From: an uncultured Helicobacteraceae bacterium
Lineage (GTDB): Bacteria > Campylobacterota > Campylobacteria > Campylobacterales > Helicobacteraceae
DNA: 64,000 nt
Assembly: GCA_910578285.1 (NCBI GenBank)
Contig: CAJTQL010000001.1
Span: 186,001 to 250,000 of the forward strand
Direction of reading: 5' to 3'
Shown here: positions 8,764-17,940 of the stretch, piece by piece
Numbering within the stretch: position 1 is the first letter of the stretch
Layout: each line of letters opens with the position of its first letter
The notes under the pieces: generated by a model
The model's input: only the letters and a program-made list of their open reading frames with translations
What the model was told of the DNA's origin: nothing
Database searches by the model: none
Position numbers and translations under genes: made by a program

Positions 8764-11240
8764 CTCTGTTCCTCTACGACAAGGCGCAATGTCGTGTCAT
8801 AGCACACACGCACATTACCGCCTTTTTTGAGCTTGCCAAAGAGAATCTCTTCGCTTAATGGCTGCTTGATATGCTTAGCAACAACACGTTCGAGCGGGCG
8901 AGCACCAAGATCTTGGTCATATCCCTGTTTAGCGAGATAATCCACGGCGGAATCATCAAGCACGAGAACGATAGATTTGGTCGCAAGCTGAATGTTGAGG
9001 TCGCCAATCACCTTGCGCACAATTTGTTTGAGATTGTCCAAACACAATGGTGCGAAATGAATGATGTGGTCAAGTCGATTGCGAAATTCGGGCGAAAACG
9101 TCTGCTTTATTGCTTCATCACGACGTGCAATGGCTGTTTTTTTGAATCCCACAATGCCCGATTCTTGCGAACCGACATTTGATGTCATGATAAGGATTGT
9201 GTGGCTAAAATCCGCTTTTCTGCCATGGTTATCTGTGAGGCTTGCATTGTCCATAATCTGCAACAAAATATTCATGACATCAGCATGCGCCTTTTCGATT
9301 TCATCGAGCAAGAGGAGCGTGTGTGGGTGCTTGCGAATCGTCTCGACAAGAAGCCCCCCTTCCTCATAGCCCACATAGCCCGCCGGCGAACCGATGAATT
9401 TCGACACGCTATGCTTTTCCATATATTCGCTCATATCGATGCGCTCAAAATGGATACTAAGCTCACGTGCAATCTCACGTGCAAGCTCTGTCTTGCCCAC
9501 GCCTGTGGGTCCAGCAAAGAGAAATGCCCCAACAGGGCGATTGGGCACATTGAGCCCAGCGCGTGTGCGCTTGAGAGAATCAACAAGACTAGAAATTGCA
9601 TCATCTTGCCCAAAAATGCGCTTGGAGAGATTGTCTGCAAGATGATACAAAACAGCGGCTTCATCGCTGCTCACATTGATTTCAGGAATCTGCGCGAGCT
9701 TACTAATCACACATTCAATGTCGCTCACATCAATCATTTCGCGCGCATTCAAGCGCGCCAGCGCGCCAGCCTCATCAATCACATCAATCGCCTTATCGGG
9801 CAAAAACCTATCAGCGATGTAGCGACTCGACAGCGCAACAGCGCGTTCGAGTGATTGCTCTGTATAGCGCACATGATGATGCGATTCGTAACGTGCGATG
9901 AGCCCTTTTAGAATCTGCACAGCCTCGCTTTGTGTTGGTTCTTTGACGTCGATTTTGATGAATCGGCGCGACAAGCCTTTGTCTTTCTCGAAAAACTGAC
10001 GATATTCGCTGTATGTGCTCGCACCGATAATACGCAACGTGCCATCAGTGAGAGAGGGCTTGAGGATATTGGACGCATCAAGACTGCTCTCCTTGCTTGT
10101 CCCTGCGCCAACGAGTGTGTGGATTTCATCAATAAACAAAATCGCATTCTCATGTTCTTCGAGCTCAAGAATGAGCGATTGTAACCGTTCTTCAAAATCA
10201 CCGCGATAGCGCGTTCCTGCAATCAGCGAACCCATGTTAAGTGCAAAAATCTCGGTGTTCCATAGCATACAATCATGCAATGCGGCGAGTGCAAATCCCT
10301 CGACAATAGCTGTCTTGCCCACGCCTGCCTCGCCAATGAGTAGCGGATTGTTTTTCTTGCGCCGTGCTAAAATTTCTTTGATGCGCCCAACCTCAAAATC
10401 GCGCCCAATGACATGATCGAGTTTGCCACGTTTGGCAAGATGTGTGAGATTTGTACAATACAAATTGAGTGCTGAAAGTGGCTTCTTGTCTTTCGGTGCT
10501 TCGTCTTCGCCTTGCGTCTTTTGCGCACGCAAACGTTGCTTAATCAGGCTGGTGCTTTCTTCGCTTTGTTTGTATTGCATACGCGGAATCGGGTGGAATT
10601 GTGCAATTTTTTGCCAAAACAAAACACCTTTTTGGTTGTTGCAACACAGCTCTGTGGCATAGATTCGCAAAATCTGCCCACAAAGCGTCTCCTGCCTATC
10701 ATAGAGTGCAAGCACAATAGGCATAATTGCAATTTCAAGCGAGCTATCGTTTGCATGCTTGTGTATGAGCTGCTCAAACTCCTTGCCGCTCAACATCATG
10801 TCCAAATGTTGCAGTTGATTCTGCTCAATATTTTTCTTGAAATCCACGATTTCAGAGAAATATTTCCCCTCGAACAAATCAGCAATCACCTGCCCAAATG
10901 GTCGTGGTTCTGCACCCGAAGGCTCATAGCCATGCCGCACTTCGAGCATGACTTCGAGCAAATCGGGTGATGGCGCGAGAACATCTTTGAAATGTTCATT
11001 GTTTGGCTTGTTGGTGCGATGAAAATTGGCATTCAGCTCCTCTTCGAGCAAGTCGATGAGCATCTGTGATGTTACATCAGGCGCGGTAAAAAGATATTCA
11101 AATGCAGAATTTTTGAGCAGAACAAGCAAAAGATGCTCACACAAAACAAAACCATCATTGCGTTCTTGTGCTATCTGAATCGCGCGTTCAAAGATAGATT
11201 CGCGTATGACTAAAAAAAAACGTTCATTATCATACATCAT
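8760..11240 (-). CDS. clpA: ATP-dependent Clp protease ATP-binding subunit ClpA
   Basis: ClpA is the AAA+ unfoldase that feeds proteins, including N-degron substrates delivered by ClpS, into ClpP. The 826 residues contain an N-terminal Clp repeat domain and two AAA+ modules. Module 1 has Walker A GEAGVGKTAIVEGFA and FIDEIHTLVGAG; module 2 has GPTGVGKTELARE and LLLDEIEKAH. The DQDLGARPLERVV sensor-2 region is near the C-terminus. The start is ATG 11240, overlapping clpS by 4 bases. A run of nine T falls in codons 8-10, a possible slippage site. Confidence 0.97.
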   Translation of the reverse strand: MMYDNERFFLVIRESIFERAIQIAQERNDGFVLCEHLLLVLLKNSAFEYLFTAPDVTSQMLIDLLEEELNANFHRTNKPNNEHFKDVLAPSPDLLEVMLEVRHGYEPSGAEPRPFGQVIADLFEGKYFSEIVDFKKNIEQNQLQHLDMMLSGKEFEQLIHKHANDSSLEIAIMPIVLALYDRQETLCGQILRIYATELCCNNQKGVLFWQKIAQFHPIPRMQYKQSEESTSLIKQRLRAQKTQGEDEAPKDKKPLSALNLYCTNLTHLAKRGKLDHVIGRDFEVGRIKEILARRKKNNPLLIGEAGVGKTAIVEGFALAALHDCMLWNTEIFALNMGSLIAGTRYRGDFEERLQSLILELEEHENAILFIDEIHTLVGAGTSKESSLDASNILKPSLTDGTLRIIGASTYSEYRQFFEKDKGLSRRFIKIDVKEPTQSEAVQILKGLIARYESHHHVRYTEQSLERAVALSSRYIADRFLPDKAIDVIDEAGALARLNAREMIDVSDIECVISKLAQIPEINVSSDEAAVLYHLADNLSKRIFGQDDAISSLVDSLKRTRAGLNVPNRPVGAFLFAGPTGVGKTELAREIARELSIHFERIDMSEYMEKHSVSKFIGSPAGYVGYEEGGLLVETIRKHPHTLLLLDEIEKAHADVMNILLQIMDNASLTDNHGRKADFSHTILIMTSNVGSQESGIVGFKKTAIARRDEAIKQTFSPEFRNRLDHIIHFAPLCLDNLKQIVRKVIGDLNIQLATKSIVLVLDDSAVDYLAKQGYDQDLGARPLERVVAKHIKQPLSEEILFGKLKKGGNVRVCYDTTLRLVVEEQR

Positions 11241-11536
11241 CGTTCCTCTAACAATGCACGCAATGGATAGCCTTCAGAGCTCGCACGGCGGTGTGTCAAA
11301 TCTTTTTTTGCGCGTGCCACCTCATAGCTATATATGCCCGCAACGCCGCGACCTTCATTGTGAACCTTGAGCATAAGATTAATCGCATCTTCATTGTTTT
11401 TATCAAAAATTTCCATAAGGATTCGCACCACAAAATCCATACTCGTAAAATCATCATTGAGTAAAACAACAGCCCAACGTGATGTTTTGCAAAGCTTGAG
11501 CTGCTCGAGAATTGTTGTTTTTATCTCGGTTGCCAA
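11237..11536 (-). CDS. clpS: ATP-dependent Clp protease adaptor ClpS
   Basis: ClpS binds N-end-rule substrates and docks on the ClpA N-domain. The 99-residue protein has the characteristic VVLLNDDFTSMDFVVRIL segment, which contains the substrate-pocket Asn-Asp, and the MLKVHNEGRGVAGIYSYEVA block with the conserved His and Gly. The gene lies directly before its partner clpA and 3 bases after the Cache-domain gene. Confidence 0.96.
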   Translation of the reverse strand: MATEIKTTILEQLKLCKTSRWAVVLLNDDFTSMDFVVRILMEIFDKNNEDAINLMLKVHNEGRGVAGIYSYEVARAKKDLTHRRASSEGYPLRALLEER

Positions 11537-11539
11537 GTC

Positions 11540-13666
11540 CTATTCCTGCTCTAGATCCGTCGCGTCTTGGAGTTTGACACACACAATACACGAAAGCAGG
11601 TTTTTATGTGCATTGCCTGCTTTAAATTCGCGATACCCGCTCGAAGGCTCAACGGCGACAAAATATGTCGAACCATCGTTAAACACAATGGTTTCTTTGA
11701 TAGATTTGGGATTATGAAAGTCGATTTTGCCTTCGAGATTGAGGTCATCTATCACGATGTCTTTTGTTGTCGCAATGATTCGTTTATCTTGGTCAACAAA
11801 GCATGCAAAGATGTCGTTACCCTTTGGCTCATTCTGTGTTTGTTTCTCGTCTTTATCAGATTTTTCAGTTTTTTCTTGCTCCTCCTCGGACGCATTCTCG
11901 GCAACATAGATGGCAAAATCTTCTTGCACGGCAAATTGTAAAATTTCAGCAATCTCTTTCGTATCAATCACAAAGGCGATTCCACCCAAGAATTGATTGT
12001 CCATATAGAGCGGCGCCATCATCGTGTAGCTTGGTTGTGTAACACCGCTAAACTGTGGAACTTCAAAAGGTGAGAAATAGTAGCGATTGGAGTTTATCAT
12101 ATTGCGCAAAGCCATCACGGCTTCGGTTGAGACCGTATGGTGCGTGCCTTTGATGAGATGTGAATTGGCAACAACAGCACCACCCGATGTGAAGAGCACA
12201 ATATCGCCATAAGATTTGTAGGCTTTGTTGATTTCCTCGAGCTTGGCGATAACTTTGTGCGTGTCGCTCATTTCAACTTGGGCAAACATGTAGTTGTGGA
12301 GATATTGTGCAAAAAGCTTTGAACGCGCAATCCAGCGGCAATCATTGGATTTTTCGTAGAAATAGTGATCAAGCAGCTGCGTTGATGAATAGGCAACTTG
12401 GCTTGTGAGACGATAAATCGTTTGGAACATATTTTTTTGGAGATTCTGAATCGAATCGATGCACAGCGCGCTAATTTGGTCGCTCAATAGGCGGATATTG
12501 TCCAAAATAGGGTTGAGCGCATACGAACGACTCTTGCTTGCAATAATCTCGCCATTAATCACGACATCGCCGAGATTCTCGCGGATATTCTCGACTTCTG
12601 TAATCACCACATCAAGCGTACCTGTGCGCAAAGACGAATTCCACAAAAGCTCTTTGGTTGTCTGCATATCCTCTTCTTTTTCTTTGCTGCTGCGGCGCGT
12701 ATCGAATGCGATTTGCAGCGGAACGAGCCGATAGAATGTCCATTTCGAAACAATGGAAGCATTATATTTGGGGTCTTTTGTGCGCCAATATGCCGCAAAG
12801 GCAAGCTTTTTACCGACATCAAGAAAATAATAATTTTCTTTTCGATTCATATGCACCGTTTCGCCCACAGGGAATCGATGTTCATTGTCAGAATAGACGA
12901 TACGATTCTTTTCGTCCAGAATGAGTATGATGGTTTGTGGGAGATAATATTTGACAAACTCGCAAAGCTGCTTTGCTTCGTCTTGAAAATCAAAAAGCGT
13001 AATCAACGCACCAAGCACGCCCGAATCGTTTTTGATGGGTGCAATATTCACAAGCATGTCGTTCGTGTTGCTGCCAATATTCAGACGTGCCACAGTCTCG
13101 ACAGGTTCACCGCTGTGCAAAACATCTTTGAGCGCTCCATTATCAATGACATCAGCATTGGTCGGCTTTGCCGAAACAAGAATCTTGCCAGACATATCCA
13201 CAATCAAAACATTATGGTAAAGCGTGTAGAGCTCGATATATTTATGCAGATGCTCACGTAATGCGTCCAAGACTTCATGGTTGCGCACATTATCGCCCGC
13301 AAACAGATTCTGAAAACGACTGCTTTGCGCCAAAGAGAGTGTGTCGAGCCGCCGTTCAGAAACAGTATGCACCAAAATCCCTGCCATAATCCCAACAGAA
13401 GCGCTCGCTTCGTGATAGCAGCTGCCAAAAAGATGTTCAATGAGAGTATTAATTAACCCTTCTTGCAAAGTATTGAACTGCTTTTGCGTGTCTTCCATAA
13501 AATTGAAAAGATTCTCCGCAATGTCTAATGAACTGATTTTTCCTGTGAGTGTCGTCTTGCCAAGCAAAGAATTCAATGATGAAAATTGGGTGCGATAATG
13601 CCCAATATTGGGCATATAGGCATTGAGCATATTCACGGTTTTTGTATCCATAATGATTTCAATCAC
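11540..13666 (-). CDS. Soluble Cache-domain protein without membrane or output domain
   Basis: This is a 708-residue protein of uncertain function. Two stretches look like Cache (extracellular-type sensory PAS) domains: around 140-240 (NVLIVDMSGKILVSAKPT, MLVNIAPIKNDSGVLGALIT) and around 475-590 (DIVLFTSGGAVVANS, MMAPLYMDNQFLGGIAFVID). A third, smaller related segment lies near 630-700 (CFVDQDKRIIATTKD). A Glu/Lys/Asp-rich linker at roughly 600-625 precedes it. I see no signal peptide, transmembrane helix, HAMP, kinase, GGDEF or MCP signalling region. The listed start is GTG; ATG 13651 is an alternative. It precedes clpS by 3 bases. Confidence 0.75.
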   Translation of the reverse strand: MIEIIMDTKTVNMLNAYMPNIGHYRTQFSSLNSLLGKTTLTGKISSLDIAENLFNFMEDTQKQFNTLQEGLINTLIEHLFGSCYHEASASVGIMAGILVHTVSERRLDTLSLAQSSRFQNLFAGDNVRNHEVLDALREHLHKYIELYTLYHNVLIVDMSGKILVSAKPTNADVIDNGALKDVLHSGEPVETVARLNIGSNTNDMLVNIAPIKNDSGVLGALITLFDFQDEAKQLCEFVKYYLPQTIILILDEKNRIVYSDNEHRFPVGETVHMNRKENYYFLDVGKKLAFAAYWRTKDPKYNASIVSKWTFYRLVPLQIAFDTRRSSKEKEEDMQTTKELLWNSSLRTGTLDVVITEVENIRENLGDVVINGEIIASKSRSYALNPILDNIRLLSDQISALCIDSIQNLQKNMFQTIYRLTSQVAYSSTQLLDHYFYEKSNDCRWIARSKLFAQYLHNYMFAQVEMSDTHKVIAKLEEINKAYKSYGDIVLFTSGGAVVANSHLIKGTHHTVSTEAVMALRNMINSNRYYFSPFEVPQFSGVTQPSYTMMAPLYMDNQFLGGIAFVIDTKEIAEILQFAVQEDFAIYVAENASEEEQEKTEKSDKDEKQTQNEPKGNDIFACFVDQDKRIIATTKDIVIDDLNLEGKIDFHNPKSIKETIVFNDGSTYFVAVEPSSGYREFKAGNAHKNLLSCIVCVKLQDATDLEQE

Positions 13667-13777
13667 TCCCTCTACCGATTTTCAAAGCATACAAAAAGCT
13701 CCGATAATGGTATTTTATCTTTTTTAGTTTAAAATTGCGTTTGAAAACCAATTTTCACTAGCAAAAGTGAGGCGAAT

Positions 13778-14473
13778 GTGCTTTTTATCTCTGCAACCAA
13801 CACGGGCATGGGCAAGACAACCGCGACATTGCGGCTGCTGCGGCTTTTGCGCGAGCGCGGCTTTGCTCCACTGTGTTGCAAACCGCTTGAAACAGGTGTG
13901 CAAGACCCGACAAAAACCGATTTTGCAGCGCAATATGCTTGCTTGCAATCGCTTGGAATCGTGCAGCATTATCAAGCTCAAAAACATGGCAACGTACAGA
14001 TTCTGCCAAACGCCCAAAGCCTCTGTGCGCAAAGCTTTGTTCTGCCCGCTTCGCCCTTTGTGAGCGCGCTTGCCGAAGGCAAGCACATTGCGCCCGATTC
14101 GATTCTGCGCTTTGTGCAAGAGTTTGCAACCCTTGCAGGCAAAGAACCTCTGCTCATCGAGGGTGCAGGCGGATTGTTTGTGCCAATTTGCCATAATTAT
14201 TTTATCCTCGATTATATCAAAGAACTTGGGGCACGTGTCCTACTCGTTTCGAACGGAATCCTTGGCGAACTCAACACAATCTGTCTAAGTCTTGAAGCCA
14301 TGCAGCGGCGCGCAATCAAATCGTTTGTGTGGATTAACCCCAAAAATGCAGACGAACATGCAGACTTTTTGCGCCTAAGCGAGCCCTTTTTGCAAGTTGC
14401 ACAGATTCCTTATTATATCGCGCAAGAGGGCTTGGAGCATATCGCGCAACAGATTTGTAAGGAGCAACAATGA
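13778..14473 (+). CDS. bioD: ATP-dependent dethiobiotin synthetase
   Basis: BioD closes the ureido ring of dethiobiotin from 7,8-diaminopelargonate, CO2 and ATP in biotin synthesis. The 231 residues begin LFISATNTGMGKTTATLRLL, with the P-loop GMGKTT, then KPLETG and LIEGAGGLFVPI, which are family hallmarks. The start is GTG 13778, with a GAGG site upstream; an ATG two bases earlier is in another frame. It overlaps the NlpC/P60 lipoprotein gene by 4 bases. Confidence 0.93.
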   Translation: MLFISATNTGMGKTTATLRLLRLLRERGFAPLCCKPLETGVQDPTKTDFAAQYACLQSLGIVQHYQAQKHGNVQILPNAQSLCAQSFVLPASPFVSALAEGKHIAPDSILRFVQEFATLAGKEPLLIEGAGGLFVPICHNYFILDYIKELGARVLLVSNGILGELNTICLSLEAMQRRAIKSFVWINPKNADEHADFLRLSEPFLQVAQIPYYIAQEGLEHIAQQICKEQQ

Positions 14474-15180
14474 GAATTGATGCGCTCTTTTTGAGCTTGC
14501 TCGTTGCATTCTTTGCTGCATGCAGCACAAGCCCCAAGATTCCAGACAAAAGCACAAACGAGCCACCACAGACATATTCTGTGCAAGTTGGAAGCTTCAA
14601 AAACCCCAACAACGCATGGCGCTTTGTCGATATACTCAATCAAAAAGGACTCGATGCGTTCTTATTCAAATCCAAACAAACCTACAAAGTACGTTTTGGC
14701 AATTACACCACAAAAGCAGAGGCGACAAAAGCAGCAAAGGCGCTCAAGACGCAAGGATTCTTTGATGATTTCTTTGTCGTTGCACCTGTGCGCAAACGTC
14801 CAGAAGAATCGAGTTTGCGGCTTAATCTCTATGACAGCTCATATGGCTACATCGGTGTGCCCTACAAATGGGGCGGCAAAGATGCCAATGGATTTGATTG
14901 CAGTGGGCTCACGCACACAATCTATCGCTTGAATGGAATTTCAATCCCACGCACCTCGCTCGAGCAATTTCGCGCAGGACGTTTTATCTCGAAACAAAAT
15001 TTGCGCATAGGCGACCTTGTGTTTTTCGCGACAAAACGCAAACAAATCAACCATGTCGGAATCTATGTGGGCAATGATACATTCATTCACGCACCAAGTC
15101 GCGGTAAAACGGTGCGCGAAGCAAACCTCAACGCTGATTTTTGGAAAAAGACATATAAGGGCAGTAGGCGATTCTTCTAG
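14470..15180 (+). CDS. SPOR- and NlpC/P60-domain lipoprotein (predicted peptidoglycan endopeptidase)
   Basis: The 236-residue predicted lipoprotein has a lipobox cysteine at C18 (LVAFFAAC). A SPOR domain at about 36-108 (TYSVQVGSFKNPNNA) is expected to bind denuded septal glycan. An NlpC/P60 cysteine peptidase domain spans about 120-236. The catalytic triad candidates are C144 (GFDCSGL), H195 (NHVGIYVG) and H207 (FIHAPS). Family knowledge predicts cleavage of a D-Glu-diaminopimelate bond in peptidoglycan at the division site. It converges on moaA, and CTAG at 15177-15180 supplies TAG stops to both genes. Confidence 0.9.
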   Translation: MRIDALFLSLLVAFFAACSTSPKIPDKSTNEPPQTYSVQVGSFKNPNNAWRFVDILNQKGLDAFLFKSKQTYKVRFGNYTTKAEATKAAKALKTQGFFDDFFVVAPVRKRPEESSLRLNLYDSSYGYIGVPYKWGGKDANGFDCSGLTHTIYRLNGISIPRTSLEQFRAGRFISKQNLRIGDLVFFATKRKQINHVGIYVGNDTFIHAPSRGKTVREANLNADFWKKTYKGSRRFF

Positions 15181-16127
15181 CCCCCCGTTTTATAGAATGC
15201 GCGCGTACTGCTTGCACTTTCACAGCCCCAACGATTCTTCTCGGGCTTTTGACGCAAAGCCTGCTCAATCGATTCGCGAATCGCCTCTTTGTCGCCTGCG
15301 CGCAAAATCTCGCGCACATTCACAGCATCTTCATGATAGAGACAGGGCACAATGAGCCCTTCAGCACTCAAACGCACACGATTGCATGACACGCAAAAAT
15401 CATCATTATGCGGCGCAATGATTCCAAACAATGTGCCGCAAGGCAGCGCATAGATTCGCGCTGGACCGCTTTGTTCGACAAACTCAAATGTAAAGCGCGA
15501 GCGCAAAGCCTGCAAAATCTCGCGCTCGTTTAAGCCCTGCAAGGCGCGCGCATGCGTGTTTTCCATAAATTCAATATAGCGCAACATCACCTTTTTTTGC
15601 CGCGCAAAGTCGAGCATGTCGCAGAGTTCGTCCGCATTCACGCCCACAATCGGGACCATATTCAGCTTAACGCGCAAACCAGCAGCGATTGCAGCATCGA
15701 TTCCACAGAGAATCTTGCCCAAAACGCGTTTTTTGCTCATGATTTCGATACGCTCTTCATGCAGAGAATCAAGCGAAACATTCACACGTGATAGCCCAGC
15801 AGCACGCAATTTTTGGGCATAGCTTTGCAGATAGAATCCATTTGTTGTGAGCGCCAAATCAATCTGTGGCGCATAGCGCATGATTGCGGCAATGAAATCA
15901 CACAAATCTTTGCGCAACAACGGCTCGCCACCTGTGATGCGAATCTTGCGCACGCCTCCATCGATTGCGACTTGCACAAAAATAAGGAGTTGTTCAAATG
16001 GAATCTGCTCATCGTCTGCAAAATCTTCGGGCGTATCGGGCATGCAATATTGGCAACGAAAATTGCATTGCTTTGTAACGGAAAGCCGCAGATAATCGAC
16101 TTTGCGATTGTATGAATCAATAAACAT
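15177..16127 (-). CDS. moaA: GTP 3',8-cyclase (molybdenum cofactor step 1)
   Basis: This radical SAM enzyme converts GTP to 3',8-cyclo-GTP, which MoaC turns into cyclic pyranopterin monophosphate. The 316 residues carry the N-terminal cluster C21, C25, C28 (CNFRCQYCMPD) and the second [4Fe-4S] motif DFCVSCNRVRL plus a later Cys near the C-terminus. The essential C-terminal double glycine is present (FYKTGG). It diverges from mobA across 60 bases. Confidence 0.96.
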   Translation of the reverse strand: MFIDSYNRKVDYLRLSVTKQCNFRCQYCMPDTPEDFADDEQIPFEQLLIFVQVAIDGGVRKIRITGGEPLLRKDLCDFIAAIMRYAPQIDLALTTNGFYLQSYAQKLRAAGLSRVNVSLDSLHEERIEIMSKKRVLGKILCGIDAAIAAGLRVKLNMVPIVGVNADELCDMLDFARQKKVMLRYIEFMENTHARALQGLNEREILQALRSRFTFEFVEQSGPARIYALPCGTLFGIIAPHNDDFCVSCNRVRLSAEGLIVPCLYHEDAVNVREILRAGDKEAIRESIEQALRQKPEKNRWGCESASSTRAFYKTGG

Positions 16128-16161
16128 TTTAGGATTTGCCCCGCTTTCATAGAGTTTGCGC

Positions 16162-16167
16162 TAAAAT
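16162..16167 (+). promoter_or_regulatory. Putative -10 box (TAAAAT) for mobA-flhB
   Basis: TAAAAT lies 20 bases before the TTG start of mobA in the 60-base moaA/mobA divergent gap. No -35 is recognisable. Confidence 0.35.
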
Positions 16168-16187
16168 AGCGAGAAATTTCTAAGGAT

Positions 16188-16781
16188 TTGGTTAAAGAGT
16201 TGGTAGCAGCAATCCTTCTTTGTGGTGGGCAAAGCCGCCGAATGGGACAAGACAAGGCAAAACTGCCCTTTGGTGAGAGCAGCTTGCTTGCGTATCAAGC
16301 ACAAAAACTTCATGATTGTGGGCTTTTTGCACAAATTTTTGTCTCAACCAAAGAGCCGCGCACGCCGCTTTGTGGCACAGAACAGATTTTAGACGACACT
16401 GCCCTAAGCTCACCGCTTGTGGGACTGCACAGCGCATTGTCGCGCTCGCCTTCTGTGCTCAACTTTGTGCTAGCAGTCGATTGCCCTTTTGTGCAAATCA
16501 GCACAATTGAGACATTGCTCGATATGGCGACAAACGCACAAACAGATGCTATTTTTTGCGCTGATAGTGCGCATCTACACCCTCTGATTGGAATCTATCG
16601 CAAAAGCGCGCTAGCAGGCATTCAAACCATGCTCGCACGGCACATCTTGCGCTTGCAAGCAATCACGCAATTTTGCACATTTCAGATTCTACATTGCAGC
16701 CCAAACCAAATGACAAATTGCAACACACCGCAAGACTATCAGAAAGCACAAAAACTTCTAGGAGAGATTTATGGCAGATGA
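16188..16781 (+). CDS. mobA: Molybdenum cofactor guanylyltransferase
   Basis: MobA attaches GMP to molybdenum cofactor, giving the bis-MGD form used by DMSO-reductase-family enzymes. The 197 residues start with the nucleotidyltransferase signature AILLCGGQSRRMGQDKAKLP. VLAVDCPFV and a PLIGIYRKSAL segment follow. The start is a TTG: either 16188, which is very close to AAGGA, or 16200, which has wider spacing. The 3' end overlaps flhB by 11 bases. Confidence 0.92.
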   Translation: MVKELVAAILLCGGQSRRMGQDKAKLPFGESSLLAYQAQKLHDCGLFAQIFVSTKEPRTPLCGTEQILDDTALSSPLVGLHSALSRSPSVLNFVLAVDCPFVQISTIETLLDMATNAQTDAIFCADSAHLHPLIGIYRKSALAGIQTMLARHILRLQAITQFCTFQILHCSPNQMTNCNTPQDYQKAQKLLGEIYGR

Positions 16782-17847
16782 TGACGACAAAACCGAAGAA
16801 CCGAGCGCGCGCAAACTCGAAAAAGCCCGCGAAGAAGGCAATGTCCCCAAAAGCCCTGAAGTCGTGGGATTCTTTGGGCTTTTGGTGGGCTTTATCCTCA
16901 TCTATGTCCTCTTTGGCTATCTGCTCGACCGCTGCCGCAACATCTATGCCTTTGCAATGAGCCTGATTGGCGTGAATATGACGATTCCCAACGTCATCTC
17001 GATAACCCTGCGCTTTATCCAAGAGCTTGCGCTCACAGTCGCACCCTTTTTTATCGCGCTCATGCTTGTTGGAATCTTTAGCAATGTCGGACAATTCGGA
17101 TTTCTCCTAAGCTCCAAAGCTATCAAATTCAACATCGCAAAAATCAATCCCGTGAGTGGATTCAAAAATCTCTTCTCGCTCAAAAAACTCACAGACGGAT
17201 TCTTGCTCACAATCAAGGTTCTCACCGCATTTGGCATTGGATTTTGGGTGTTTTCTCTATTTGTGGGCGAGCTCACAACCGTCGCACTCTTTTCGCTCGG
17301 CGACCAAATGCGCTGGTTTGCCGACAAAGTGCTGATTCTTGTTGCTGTGCTCCTCTTGTTTTTCTTTGTCATGAGCGCGATTGACTATGTGATTAAGCGC
17401 CGGCGCTATTTTAAAAGCCTGCGCATGACAAAAAATGAAGTCAAAGATGAATTCAAACAACAAGAAGGAAACCCAGAAGTCAAGCGCAAGATTCGGCAGC
17501 TGATGTTTCAAGGCGCACGCAAACGTATGATGCAGCAAGTGCCAAGCGCAAATGTTGTGATTACCAACCCCACGCATTACGCTGTCGCATTGCGATTCAA
17601 GCCGCCTGAAGACAGAGCACCCGTGATGGTTGCAAAAGGCGTCGACCACCTCGCCATGCGCATCAAAAAAATCGCCCATGAAAATGATATTGTGATTGTC
17701 GAAAACGCTCCACTTGCGCGGCAGCTATATAAAGAAGTCGATATTGACCAAATGATTCCTGAAACCTTCTTCAACGCTGTGGCAAATGTTTTTGTGTATG
17801 TCCAACGCGTGAATGAGGAGCGCGAGCGCATGCAAAAGGGATTTTGA
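16771..17847 (+). CDS. flhB: Flagellar type III export apparatus protein FlhB
   Basis: FlhB is the substrate-specificity switch of the flagellar export gate. The 358-residue protein begins ADDDDKTEEPSARKLEKARE, has four membrane helices between about residues 30 and 210, and a cytosolic C-domain with the autocleavage motif NPTH (VVITNPTHYAVALRF). Cleavage between Asn and Pro toggles export from hook to filament substrates. It overlaps mobA, an arrangement I also recall from H. pylori. Confidence 0.97.
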   Translation: MADDDDKTEEPSARKLEKAREEGNVPKSPEVVGFFGLLVGFILIYVLFGYLLDRCRNIYAFAMSLIGVNMTIPNVISITLRFIQELALTVAPFFIALMLVGIFSNVGQFGFLLSSKAIKFNIAKINPVSGFKNLFSLKKLTDGFLLTIKVLTAFGIGFWVFSLFVGELTTVALFSLGDQMRWFADKVLILVAVLLLFFFVMSAIDYVIKRRRYFKSLRMTKNEVKDEFKQQEGNPEVKRKIRQLMFQGARKRMMQQVPSANVVITNPTHYAVALRFKPPEDRAPVMVAKGVDHLAMRIKKIAHENDIVIVENAPLARQLYKEVDIDQMIPETFFNAVANVFVYVQRVNEERERMQKGF

Positions 17848-17903
17848 GCAAGCATTCCATATTTGTCACGTCTTATGTTAGCGAGAAGTTGTAGATAGCT
17901 GTT

Positions 17904-17940
17904 GGCAGGATTCCTGCCATCGCGAGTTTAAGCCCGCGAT
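17904..17940. terminator. Tandem inverted repeats between converging flhB and the EF-hand gene
   Basis: GGCAGG-ATT-CCTGCC (17904-17918) is a perfect 6-bp stem, followed at once by ATCGCG...CGCGAT (17919-17940). They lie where flhB and the EF-hand gene converge, so a bidirectional terminator is likely. Neither stem is followed by a clear T run. Confidence 0.4.

Noticed and set aside
9201..9854. 217-codon plus-strand frame opposite clpA
   Set aside because: Mirror of the clpA second AAA+ module; no independent evidence.
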